From: Vibrio atlanticus
Lineage (GTDB): Bacteria > Pseudomonadota > Gammaproteobacteria > Enterobacterales > Vibrionaceae
Assembly: GCF_024347315.1 (NCBI RefSeq)
Contig: NZ_AP025460.1
Span: 1,302,001-1,366,000 of the forward strand
Length of the DNA stretch: 64,000 bases
Direction: 5' to 3'
The notes under the pieces were generated by a model. It was not told where the DNA came from and made no database searches. It saw only the letters and a program-made list of their open reading frames with translations. How positions within the stretch are numbered: the first letter of the stretch is position 1; the number at the start of each line of letters is the position of its first letter. A program made the translations under genes and the position numbers. This document shows, piece after piece, positions 8,699-16,662 of the stretch.

Positions 8699-9581
8699 GG
8701 GCGTGTTGATCTTTCGTGAGTGTTTTTTGAACAGCATGGTAAAGAGTTATAATTTGCTTCGCCAAAAGTAAAACCATAACCAATACCATGCCAAGAACAA
8801 TGCTAACTGATATTCGCTGGGAACTGCTACTCCAAGTTATGAAAAGTACAGGTCGTATTTACGATAAAACTGAACATCGAATGACATTTGAAGGAATACT
8901 TTATCGAATGAGAACAGGTATTCCTTGGCGAGATCTACCCTCTGAGTTCGGAGAGTGGAGTACCGTTTACAGACGATTTAATCTTTGGTCAAAGAAAGGG
9001 ATTTTAGATAAACTTTTCAAAAGCTTATCTAGCATGGCTGATTTTGAATGGGTCTTTCTTGATGGCTCTATAGTTCGAGCGCATCAGCATAGTACAGGTG
9101 CAGCTACTGAAAGCTCAGAGCAAATAGGAAAAAGTCGCGGGGGCAACTCAACCAAAATTCACTTAGCCGTAGATAGTGGTGGTCTGCCGATTTGCTTTGA
9201 TTTATCAGAAGGACAACGCCACGATATAGTGCATGCCGAAAGCTTAGTTGAACAACTCGATGAAGTTAATACTATCGTTTGTGATAAAGGATATGACAGC
9301 GAACCTTTCCGTACTTTTGTTAAGGAACGTGGCGGAGAAACGGTAATTGCTAAACGCAATTACGGACAAGATATAGACAAAGACAGTATGGATTGGTGTC
9401 TATACAAGTATCGTCACTTGGTCGAAAATGCCTTTGGGAGAATTAAGCATTATCGAGCTATTTCAAGTAGATATGACAAGCTAGAAAGGAATTATGCCAG
9501 CATGTTATCGCTGGCATTCATGTTAATGTGGCTACCGATGTATTGTTGAACACAAAATGTACAGCAAAGATCAACACGCCC
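8699..9581 (+). mobile_element. IS5-family insertion sequence, about 881-883 bp, complete
   Basis: The left end GGGCGTGTTGATCTTT (8699-8714) is a perfect 16-bp inverted match of AAAGATCAACACGCCC (9566-9581). The flanks are CTAG at 8696-8699 and CTAG at 9581-9584. This is either a 4-bp CTAG target duplication with the element spanning 8700-9580, or a 2-bp TA duplication with the element spanning 8699-9581. Both target types occur in the IS5 family. One transposase gene fills the element. Perfect ends, an intact transposase and an intact duplication point to a recent insertion. It lies in the end of the dienelactone hydrolase gene. Confidence 0.95.
8788..9549 (+). CDS. IS5-family DDE transposase
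   Basis: 253 residues in one uninterrupted frame; some IS5-family subgroups instead need a frameshift. The N-terminal DUF4096-like region includes GILYRMRTGIPWRDLP. The catalytic triad is readable as Asp92 (FLDGS), Asp166 (CDKGYDS) and Glu213 (HLVENAFGRIKHYRAI). It should catalyse cut-and-paste transposition of the surrounding element. No truncation or stop is seen, so it looks active. Confidence 0.95.
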   Translation: MPRTMLTDIRWELLLQVMKSTGRIYDKTEHRMTFEGILYRMRTGIPWRDLPSEFGEWSTVYRRFNLWSKKGILDKLFKSLSSMADFEWVFLDGSIVRAHQHSTGAATESSEQIGKSRGGNSTKIHLAVDSGGLPICFDLSEGQRHDIVHAESLVEQLDEVNTIVCDKGYDSEPFRTFVKERGGETVIAKRNYGQDIDKDSMDWCLYKYRHLVENAFGRIKHYRAISSRYDKLERNYASMLSLAFMLMWLPMYC

Positions 9582-10301
9582 TAGTACATGGGTAAATCTA
9601 TCCCACGATTTCTGGTCAGCTTCTTGTTGATAGTTGTTTGAGCCGAATACGGTAAAGGCATGTGGCGCACCACTGTAGGTGATCATTTCATGCGGAACCT
9701 TGCTTGATTCAAGTTGAGCTGCGAGGCTTCCAAAGTCGTGCATTGAGATCATGGCGTCTGCTGTACCATGGAACACGACAACTGGAGCTTTTGTCTCAGA
9801 GTAGTCTTGTCCTTTAGGTGTCGATAAACCGCCATGGAAGGTGACATAAGCTTTCGATGGGATGCCAGCACGAGCGGCTTCTAAAACGGCTGCGCCACCA
9901 AAACAGTAACCCATTATCACGTTGTTATCTAAGTTACCACCAAGCCTTTTCGCTTCCATCGCTCCCGCATTAAGTAGTGCACGCATTTTTTCTCTGTCTT
10001 TATACAACTCGCCTGTGTGTTGTTTTTTGTCTTTCACTTCGGTAGGGCGAATGCCTTTACCAAATAGGTCGATGGCGAACACGTTGTAACCGAGTTCGTT
10101 GAGCATCTCAGAACGTTTCTTTTCGTAATCAGTTAAGCCATCCCAATCGTGAATTAGCAGCACCAAAGGCGCTTGGTCACTGGCCTCACTCCAATAACCT
10201 TCGTAATCCATACCATCGACTTGGTAAGTGATGTTTTCTCCTGAAATCGCAGAGAAGGGCAGTAAAACTGAAAACAGGCCGAGCGTTGTGAGTTTTCGCA
10301 T
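9492..10301 (-). CDS. Secreted dienelactone hydrolase-family protein, 3' end replaced by IS sequence
   Basis: An alpha/beta hydrolase of the dienelactone hydrolase family with an N-terminal signal peptide (about 1-20). The triad reads Cys133 (GYCFGG), Asp182 (HGTADAM) and His214 (GAPHAF). The open frame is 269 residues, but residues 241-269 are read from IS sequence. Joining the flanks at one CTAG copy restores ...FTHVLETTTK and a TAA at 8679-8681, giving an original 245-residue protein. The insertion therefore swapped the last five residues for 29 IS-encoded ones, and the fold and triad stay intact. It may still function. The substrate is unknown. Confidence 0.85.
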   Translation of the reverse strand: MRKLTTLGLFSVLLPFSAISGENITYQVDGMDYEGYWSEASDQAPLVLLIHDWDGLTDYEKKRSEMLNELGYNVFAIDLFGKGIRPTEVKDKKQHTGELYKDREKMRALLNAGAMEAKRLGGNLDNNVIMGYCFGGAAVLEAARAGIPSKAYVTFHGGLSTPKGQDYSETKAPVVVFHGTADAMISMHDFGSLAAQLESSKVPHEMITYSGAPHAFTVFGSNNYQQEADQKSWDRFTHVLGRVDLCCTFCVQQYIGSHINMNASDNMLA

Positions 10302-10418
10302 GCGTTATTCCTTTCGATGACAATTGACGTTCCAATCGAAAGTATAGATAACGCGATGATTCTCGCCAGATTTCAGTTTATAACTTGAATAGCTAAACTG
10401 GAGAATAAAGGAAAAAAA

Positions 10419-11348
10419 TTACCAAGATGCGTTGGTTTTGCTAATGCTCATCTCCGGATACTTCCGCTGATAGCGCGGCAACATCGACTCGTTGCCTAAG
10501 ATGCCGCCTTGATGGATGTAGATGATGGTTTTGGTCGGGTTGTCTTCTTGCCAACGTTCCAAGCATTGCCACATCAAAGGGTCATAGAGCAGGTCAAATT
10601 CAATGTCGGTTTGCTCTTGTAGATCTAACCAAGTTTGATAATCCTGCTGATACAACTTACCAAAGTGGTGTTTGGTTTTGAGCGGTAAGATCTGCGGGTG
10701 ATCGGTCTCGCCAAGCTCATTGAACTGCTGCGTTAAATAGTCACTGCCACCAACACAAGCACAGGTTAAAACCGGGATGTTGTGCAGTTTTAAATGCTTA
10801 TGAAGATACAGCGCTGTGCTACCAGTACCAGCGGGCAGTGCAACCACAAAATCGTGTTTGTTTTCGAAGCGCGTCCAGCTGAGTATTTCCATCGCCAGTT
10901 GCTTCACGCCATATTCAGAAAGCTGAGAACGTCCACCTTCAGGTAACACAATACAATCGGAACCTGGTTGCCTTATTTGTTCAATATACGCTTGTGGATG
11001 AAGCTCAGAGCCTGTTTCTTTGACTGAAATAACCTTAGCCCCAAGATCGATAGCGCCACGGTAGTTGCCGAGTGGGCGTTCTTGTAGCCATTGAGGAAGG
11101 TGGTCGACGTAAAACTCAAGCGTCCAGCCTTTGATTTTTGCAAGTGCGGCTAGCGAGAACAAGGAGTTAGCTTGAGCGGACCCATAGCTTATTAGAGTGG
11201 TGGTGTTTGGGTGATCGTCTTCCAGTAGCTTCATGAACTTTCTGGCTTTGTTGCCGCAAAAGTGGGAGTGAAGCTTATCGTCTCGCTTTAAGAAAAAGGT
11301 GTGATCGTTGTATTGATGCTGAGTTACAGGGCTATTATTTAGTTTCAT
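10419..11348 (-). CDS. PLP-dependent enzyme of the ACC deaminase / D-cysteine desulfhydrase family
   Basis: A 309-residue fold-type II PLP enzyme. The segment FLKRDDKLHSHFCGNKARKF carries the PLP-binding lysine (about Lys34) in the GNKxRK context typical of ACC deaminase and D-cysteine desulfhydrase. SYGSAQANS and PAGTGSTALYL are the substrate and phosphate-binding loops. Family members deaminate ACC or desulfhydrate D-cysteine; the sequence alone does not choose. The frame stays open to an ATG at 11384, but that start lies inside a strong hairpin, and ATG 11348 (MKLNNSP) gives the usual family N-terminus. Confidence 0.75.
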   Translation of the reverse strand: MKLNNSPVTQHQYNDHTFFLKRDDKLHSHFCGNKARKFMKLLEDDHPNTTTLISYGSAQANSLFSLAALAKIKGWTLEFYVDHLPQWLQERPLGNYRGAIDLGAKVISVKETGSELHPQAYIEQIRQPGSDCIVLPEGGRSQLSEYGVKQLAMEILSWTRFENKHDFVVALPAGTGSTALYLHKHLKLHNIPVLTCACVGGSDYLTQQFNELGETDHPQILPLKTKHHFGKLYQQDYQTWLDLQEQTDIEFDLLYDPLMWQCLERWQEDNPTKTIIYIHQGGILGNESMLPRYQRKYPEMSISKTNASW

Positions 11349-11356
11349 CGCACTTA

Positions 11357-11387
11357 GACAAAATGCTGACTCAAGAGCCAGCATTTT
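11357..11387. promoter_or_regulatory. Hairpin in the 5' leader of the PLP-enzyme gene
   Basis: On the + strand, AAAATGCTG and CAGCATTTT enclose a smaller CTC/GAG pair. It lies just before the chosen start at 11348 and over the alternative one at 11384. With its T run on either strand it could be a terminator-like attenuator or a bidirectional terminator remnant. Confidence 0.5.
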
Positions 11388-11475
11388 TAAATCAAAAAGG
11401 ACTACTGAGTATCTAGTAGCTAGCGAGTGCTGTAAACCAGCTAAATCAAGTTTTCATAGGGTATTGAGCTTCGTA

Positions 11476-12774
11476 TTACGAGTTTGCTTGCTTTAATGTG
11501 GATAAGGAGGAATCTGTCTGAAAGGCGATTCTTGCAGTACACCCTCCAGAGTTGCGATTGACCAACTCAAAGTCCCAATGGAAGCGCTGACACAAGTCGT
11601 CGACAATCAATAAACCTAATCCATGACCATTCGGATTGTACTGTTCCTGAAGGCCTTCTCCTTGGTCTTCAATTACCAGATTGTCTTGTGAGAGAGTGAT
11701 GCTCACTGTGCCACTATTGGTCGCTGCAATCGCATTTCTCAACAAGTTGCCAACCAACATGTTCATGATCGCACTGGTGGCTTGAATTATAGGCTCAGAT
11801 TGAACGAGTAGGGATATTTCGACTGCTTTCTCATTTGCTTGTAATGTATTTTTGGAAACGATGGTCTCTAATTCTTGCTGGCTAAACAAGCGCAGCGGTG
11901 CATCGTCACTATTTCTTTCGTAACGAACTAGGCCAAGCAAGGCATCGACCATCTCAGACATCTGAACAATGGCTTCATCAATGCGTTCAACCTGCCGAGA
12001 TTGAAACTCGGTGGTTTCGCTTCTTAATAGTAATTTATTCGCACCACGAGCAACGGTTAGTGGTGTTCTTAACTCATGGCTTGAGTATCGAGCAAAGGCT
12101 TGTTCACGCTTGACCAAGGAATTGATTTCTCGACGATACTGATTCAGTTGATCGGTTAGCTGACGAAATTCAACTGCCGCATCATCACTCACACCGAACT
12201 CTTCGTTGAGATTGAGTTTATTCGACTCAAGTTGCTCAGAGAGAGAGTTGAATGGTTCAATCAGTCGTTTTGACAGTCGATAGAGCAGAGCACCAAAACT
12301 AAAAATTAAGATAGAAAGTAACGTGAGCACAAAGGCGGTCGCGTACACAAGTTCAGAAATAGCAAATTCAACACGGTCTATTTCGGAAAGTAGGATTATT
12401 GGGTGGGTTTTTCCTTTGTCAGAATACTCGCCAACATAGACCATTCTTGACTCTGGCTCTTCGCCGATCTCTCCGAGAAAGCTCTCTTTATTTGCAATGA
12501 GCTTATAATATTCGGGAGGTACGAATGACGGGTCGTTATAGGCGACTGTCAGATCATCAATTCTTAACTCACCACTTTCTCCGGCTTGAAATAGCTCGAC
12601 GGCGTAATTGCGGTCAATCAAGATGCGTCTTTCTCCGACCCGGTCTTCAGACATGTAGAGCGCGACAATAAAAACGATATAGACGAACGCAGACACAATC
12701 ACGGCCATTAGCCCAAAGAAAACAGCTAAGCGGCCGGTGAGGGTTTTAGTGCTTGTCAGAAAGTTGGAAATCAA
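11476..12774 (-). CDS. Sensor histidine kinase of a two-component pair
   Basis: 432 residues. TM1 lies at about 17-40, a periplasmic sensor of about 100 residues follows, and TM2 lies at about 143-166. The HAMP linker leads to HisKA with phospho-acceptor His233 (SSHELRTP) and a HATPase with the N box (NLLRNAIAA), EDQGEG and GHGLGLLIV. The start overlaps the stop of the response regulator by 4 bp (ATGA), so the two are co-translated. The signal is unknown. The pair is divergent from a glycosyltransferase operon that it may control. It resembles envelope-stress kinases in layout only. Confidence 0.9.
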   Translation of the reverse strand: MISNFLTSTKTLTGRLAVFFGLMAVIVSAFVYIVFIVALYMSEDRVGERRILIDRNYAVELFQAGESGELRIDDLTVAYNDPSFVPPEYYKLIANKESFLGEIGEEPESRMVYVGEYSDKGKTHPIILLSEIDRVEFAISELVYATAFVLTLLSILIFSFGALLYRLSKRLIEPFNSLSEQLESNKLNLNEEFGVSDDAAVEFRQLTDQLNQYRREINSLVKREQAFARYSSHELRTPLTVARGANKLLLRSETTEFQSRQVERIDEAIVQMSEMVDALLGLVRYERNSDDAPLRLFSQQELETIVSKNTLQANEKAVEISLLVQSEPIIQATSAIMNMLVGNLLRNAIAATNSGTVSITLSQDNLVIEDQGEGLQEQYNPNGHGLGLLIVDDLCQRFHWDFELVNRNSGGCTARIAFQTDSSLSTLKQANS

Positions 12775-13448
12775 TTCGATGACTCCAAGCGGAATCCTAT
12801 TTTAGGAACCGTAATCAACATTTGACTGTCAAAAGGCTTGTCGAGTTGATTTCGTAATTGATAGATGTGACTGCGCAGCACATCATTATTGGGTTCATCT
12901 TCTTCCCATAATTTGTAGGAGATATCTTCACGAGTCACCACTTCCGGTGCGTTTTGGCAGAGCATCTCAAGTATGGTGTAAGTGGTTGGGTTTAGCGCAA
13001 GAAGCTTATCTTGGCGGTAAGCTTTACGGGTTTTTTGGTCGATGGTGAGTTCACCGAACTGAAGTTTTGAAGAGGCTACTTTTCCGCGGTAACGACGAAC
13101 TAGTGCGTTCATTCTTGCTTCTAAAATATCCAAATCAAAAGGCTTGGTTAGATAGTCATCGGCACCATGCTGAAACCCTTTCAACATATCATCGCGGCTA
13201 TCTAGCGCGGTCAGCATCAAAATAGGTGTCGCGTTGCCTTGGTCTCGCAATTTATTACAAACCGTGAGGCCGTCCATTCTTGGCAACATCAGATCCAATA
13301 TGATGATATCAAATGAGTTTTCCAACGCGAGTTGCAGGCCGAGTTCGCCGTTGTCCGCATAATCGAGTTCCATACCAATACACTCAAAATAATCAATCAA
13401 GACACCTGCGATTTCACGGTTATCTTCGACTAATAGAACTCGTTTCAT
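12771..13448 (-). CDS. OmpR/PhoB-family response regulator
   Basis: 225 residues from ATG 13448 (MKRVLLVEDN), which follows GAGA at about 7 nt; an ATG at 13460 is also in frame. The receiver domain carries the acidic pair Glu8/Asp9, the phospho-acceptor Asp52 (ILDLMLPRMDG), and Lys in YLTKPF. The C-terminal winged helix (about 125-222) ends VPKIGFRLE, typical of OmpR/PhoB DNA-binding domains. It is the cognate regulator of the kinase that follows. The divergent start with the GT2 gene (113-125 bp apart) makes that operon a likely target. Confidence 0.92.
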   Translation of the reverse strand: MKRVLLVEDNREIAGVLIDYFECIGMELDYADNGELGLQLALENSFDIIILDLMLPRMDGLTVCNKLRDQGNATPILMLTALDSRDDMLKGFQHGADDYLTKPFDLDILEARMNALVRRYRGKVASSKLQFGELTIDQKTRKAYRQDKLLALNPTTYTILEMLCQNAPEVVTREDISYKLWEEDEPNNDVLRSHIYQLRNQLDKPFDSQMLITVPKIGFRLESSN

Positions 13449-13573
13449 TTTGATTCTCATACAGAAATAGACGGTAACATTATCCTGAGTGAGCGTGAAA
13501 AATATGTCAATAACATAACTTTCACTTATGGGAGGGTAGATTGGATTCAGATTAAAAAATAGAAGAACGTATT

Positions 13574-14593
13574 ATGTCTGAACTTCATATAAGCCGCCCT
13601 AAGATATCTACATCGCAGATCAACCCTGCGGTTTCTCTGTCTATCATTGTGCCTTTTTACGATGAACAAGAGGTATTGGAAGAGTTCCACTCTCGCCTTA
13701 CCAAGGTGCTGGATAGCTTACCCATCACCAGTGAAATCGTTTATGTCGATGATGGCAGCAAAGATAACAGCTTGGAGTTGGTGAGTTCATTCACTTCAAT
13801 CAATAGCTCAATTTCTGTTATCGGTTTAAGCCGTAATTTTGGCAAAGAATCAGCGATGAGCGCAGGCCTTGAGCACTGTCGTGGACAAGCGGTGATTTTG
13901 CTAGACGCTGACTTACAAGATCCACCTGAGCTTATCCCGCAAATGATTGCCAAGTGGCGCGAAGGTTATGACGTCGTCAATATGCAGCGCAGCCAGCGTG
14001 ATGGTGAAACATGGTTTAAGAAGTTTTCAGCAGCGAGCTTTTACAAAGTCATGAACGTGGCTGCGAAGATTGATGTTCCTGAGAATGTGGGTGATTTTCG
14101 ACTGTTAAGCCGAGAGGTTGTCGACCATATCAATCAGCTTCCAGAACGTAACCGCTACATGAAAGGCATTTTTTCATGGCCGGGTTTCCGACAAGCGACA
14201 CTCCAATTTAAGCGTGATGCTCGCTTCTGTGGCGAGACCAAGTGGAACTACCTCAAGTTAATCGGTTTGGCGATGGATGGGATTACCTCGTTCTCTATCC
14301 GCCCTCTGCGTATTGCGACGGCCGTTGGTGGTTTAGTGGCTCTTACTGCTTTTGTATATGGCGTCTTCATCGTGTTCAAAACCATGATGTTTGGCGAGCC
14401 AATTACGGGTTATCCGTCAATGATGGTCGTGCAACTTGCACTTGGCGGAATCCAACTGTTGAGTATTGGTTTAATGGGGGAGTACATAGGTCGTATTTTC
14501 ATCGAAACCAAGAATCGCCCTCTTTATCTGATCCAATCGGTCGTTGATACTCCCGCATTGAAAACACATTTTAAATTAGAGGAATCAGCATGA
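13574..14593 (+). CDS. Family 2 glycosyltransferase, polyprenyl-phosphate sugar synthase type (GtrB/ArnC-like)
   Basis: 339 residues. The N-terminal GT-A domain begins SIIVPFYDEQEVLEEF and contains VDDGSKD and the DADLQDP motif that binds nucleotide sugar and metal. Two C-terminal membrane helices follow (about 240-260 and 280-300). This arrangement is that of GtrB, ArnC and DPM1-like enzymes, which move a sugar from a nucleotide donor to undecaprenyl phosphate on the cytoplasmic face. It is the first gene of a three-gene operon; its stop overlaps the next start (ATGA, 14590-14593). The sugar is unknown. Confidence 0.88.
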   Translation: MSELHISRPKISTSQINPAVSLSIIVPFYDEQEVLEEFHSRLTKVLDSLPITSEIVYVDDGSKDNSLELVSSFTSINSSISVIGLSRNFGKESAMSAGLEHCRGQAVILLDADLQDPPELIPQMIAKWREGYDVVNMQRSQRDGETWFKKFSAASFYKVMNVAAKIDVPENVGDFRLLSREVVDHINQLPERNRYMKGIFSWPGFRQATLQFKRDARFCGETKWNYLKLIGLAMDGITSFSIRPLRIATAVGGLVALTAFVYGVFIVFKTMMFGEPITGYPSMMVVQLALGGIQLLSIGLMGEYIGRIFIETKNRPLYLIQSVVDTPALKTHFKLEESA

Positions 14594-16077
14594 GTTTGAA
14601 CAGAACGCATCTATGGTATTTGTTGGCTTTTGCACTAGTTTTAAGGCTTTTATCTTTGGCGACTTATCCGTTAATGGACACCACTGAAGCTCGCTATGGA
14701 GAAATGGCTCGCTTGATGGTAGAAACTGGCAATTGGTTAACCCCTCAGTTTGATTACGGTATTCCTTTTTGGGGTAAGCCACCGTTGTTCACATGGATGA
14801 GTGCTGCTGGTATTGAGTTGTTCGGCTTGAGTGAGTTTGCTGTGCGTGCTCCGCATTGGTTAGCAGGTTTCGCGACGATTCTATTGGTCGCGTATCTGGC
14901 GAAGCGTACGGGACAAAGTGCCTTAGTGGCGGCTGTTGTATTGGCAACATGTGGGATTTTCTCTATCGCCGCGGGTGCTGTGATGACCGACATGGCGTTA
15001 ACGTTAGCCATGACCATCGCGATGCTGGGCTTTTACTTATGTTGGCTCGGTGGAGAAGACTGTAAAGGCGAAGGAAGTGAGAGAACCAACAAAACCTGGG
15101 GTTACGTTGGATTTGTAGGCTTGGCGTTGGGCTTGCTTGCAAAAGGTCCTGTTGCGATTGTGATCATGGGTATCGCAGTATTCCCTTGGTTGCTATTACA
15201 ACATGGTATTTTTGGGGCTTTTAAAGTGTTGTGGCAACGCTTTCCACTGTTGTCTGGTTTAGGTGTCATGCTGGCGATTGCCTTGCCTTGGTACATTATG
15301 GCTGAAATGGCTACTCCGGGCTTTATTGATTATTTTATTGTTGGCGAACACTTTAAGCGTTTTGTTGTGAGTGGTTGGGAGGGCGATTTATACGGTTCTG
15401 CTCATGATGAAACCAGAGGCATGATCTGGGTATTTTGGATTCAGGCCGCTGCGCCGTGGTCGATTGTATTACCTATTTTAACTTTCGCTCGTCGTAAGAA
15501 AATTGCAGAAATTAATACTGAAAATCGCGGCTTGTTTTCATTTCTTGTCTGTTGGTTGATTTCACCTCTGATTCTTTTCACTATGGCGGGCAATATTCTC
15601 CCAGCTTACGTCCTGCCAGGTATTCCGGCCCTTGGCTTGTTGATTGCTATACTCGTAGTGGAAAAAGATAAGAAGTGGTTCTCGAGCGTGGCTTTGGTTC
15701 TACCTGTGTTGCTAATGATTGCGATGGTCTACCTGAATCTCGGAAAGGCGAACGAGAAAAGTGACCGTATTATTTTCGAACAGATTACGGATTCTGCGCC
15801 AAGCTTTTACGTGGGTAAACGACCATTCTCTGGGCAATTTTACAGTCATGGTCAAGCGAAAAGACTTCTCGATATCGAGCAGATAGATGGCATTGATAAG
15901 TTCTATCTGATTGGTAAAAGATCTGAAGTGGAAACCAAGATTAAAGAGAACGCATTAACGTGTATTCTAGAGCCAACGGTGAAAATAAAGCGTGCTTTGT
16001 TCAGCTGCCATAACCAGAGCAACACACCAAATTTTTCGTTGAATCATATTGAAAGTGAAAATGATGTTCAGCGTTAA
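14590..16077 (+). CDS. ArnT-like polyprenyl-linked sugar transferase (GT-C, PMT family)
   Basis: A 495-residue multi-pass inner-membrane protein. The N-terminal loop after TM1 carries DTTEARYGEMAR, equivalent to the acidic catalytic loop of ArnT and protein mannosyltransferases, and GKPPLFTWM follows as in ArnT. About ten more membrane helices and a small C-terminal periplasmic domain (about 390-495) complete it. By family, it transfers a sugar from a polyprenyl-phosphate donor to a periplasmic acceptor such as lipid A or protein. It is translationally coupled to the GT2 gene. Acceptor and sugar are unknown. Confidence 0.82.
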   Translation: MSLNRTHLWYLLAFALVLRLLSLATYPLMDTTEARYGEMARLMVETGNWLTPQFDYGIPFWGKPPLFTWMSAAGIELFGLSEFAVRAPHWLAGFATILLVAYLAKRTGQSALVAAVVLATCGIFSIAAGAVMTDMALTLAMTIAMLGFYLCWLGGEDCKGEGSERTNKTWGYVGFVGLALGLLAKGPVAIVIMGIAVFPWLLLQHGIFGAFKVLWQRFPLLSGLGVMLAIALPWYIMAEMATPGFIDYFIVGEHFKRFVVSGWEGDLYGSAHDETRGMIWVFWIQAAAPWSIVLPILTFARRKKIAEINTENRGLFSFLVCWLISPLILFTMAGNILPAYVLPGIPALGLLIAILVVEKDKKWFSSVALVLPVLLMIAMVYLNLGKANEKSDRIIFEQITDSAPSFYVGKRPFSGQFYSHGQAKRLLDIEQIDGIDKFYLIGKRSEVETKIKENALTCILEPTVKIKRALFSCHNQSNTPNFSLNHIESENDVQR

Positions 16078-16090
16078 CTCAAGGCTACGA

Positions 16091-16528
16091 ATGTTCAATG
16101 ACAAGCTTCAATCACATAGCCAAAGACTACAGTCCCACCACAAGATGGTTCGATTTGCTGTGGTTGGTGTTGGTGGGTTTGTTGTTGATTGTTTGGTTTT
16201 TGCATTGCTGCATTATGTTGTTGGGCTGCCTTTAATGATGGCGCGAATTAGCTCCTTTATTGCTGCTGCAACGACGACATGGTTGGGTAATCGTATACTG
16301 ACTTTTGAATATAAAGGGCGAGGTCATTGGTCTGAGAAGCTGATTCAGTGGCAAAAGTTCATGTTTACCGCATCAATATCAGCGGTACCTAATTTGCTGT
16401 GCTTTAAGCTGATGACGGAATTGCTTCCTACCTTTATCGGAGCTGTTTTTATCGCAATGGCAGTGGGGACTCTTGTCGGAATGGTCACCAATTACCTATT
16501 TAGCCAGTATTGGGTGTTTACGCGTTAG
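16091..16528 (+). CDS. GtrA-like membrane protein
   Basis: About 145 residues with four membrane helices of the GtrA/DPMS family (PF04138). The N-terminal helix carries VRFAVVGVGGFVVDCLVFAL and the C-terminal helix ends NYLFSQYWVF, both typical. GtrA proteins are thought to flip or help present polyprenyl-phosphate sugars across the membrane. I chose ATG 16091, which has AAGG about 9 nt upstream and begins after the previous stop; the frame is open from 16049. Together with the two upstream genes it makes a synthase-flippase-transferase set. Confidence 0.82.
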   Translation: MFNDKLQSHSQRLQSHHKMVRFAVVGVGGFVVDCLVFALLHYVVGLPLMMARISSFIAAATTTWLGNRILTFEYKGRGHWSEKLIQWQKFMFTASISAVPNLLCFKLMTELLPTFIGAVFIAMAVGTLVGMVTNYLFSQYWVFTR

Positions 16529-16600
16529 ATAAGTAGGTAACCCCCTTGGTATCTAAGTATTTACGTGGCTAAGGAGCTAGCCATTGGCAACGGGCACAAA

Positions 16601-16637
16601 AAAGCGCAGCTAAAAAGCTGCGCTTTGTGTTTTTACC
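16601..16637. terminator. Bidirectional intrinsic terminator
   Basis: AAAGCGCAGC and GCTGCGCTTT enclose TAAAAA and are followed by T-rich sequence on +. Preceding A residues give a T run on the - strand too. It lies between the convergent GtrA-like gene and ygiQ. Confidence 0.85.
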
Positions 16638-16662
16638 ATAGCGAAGTCAATGGGTTGCTGTC

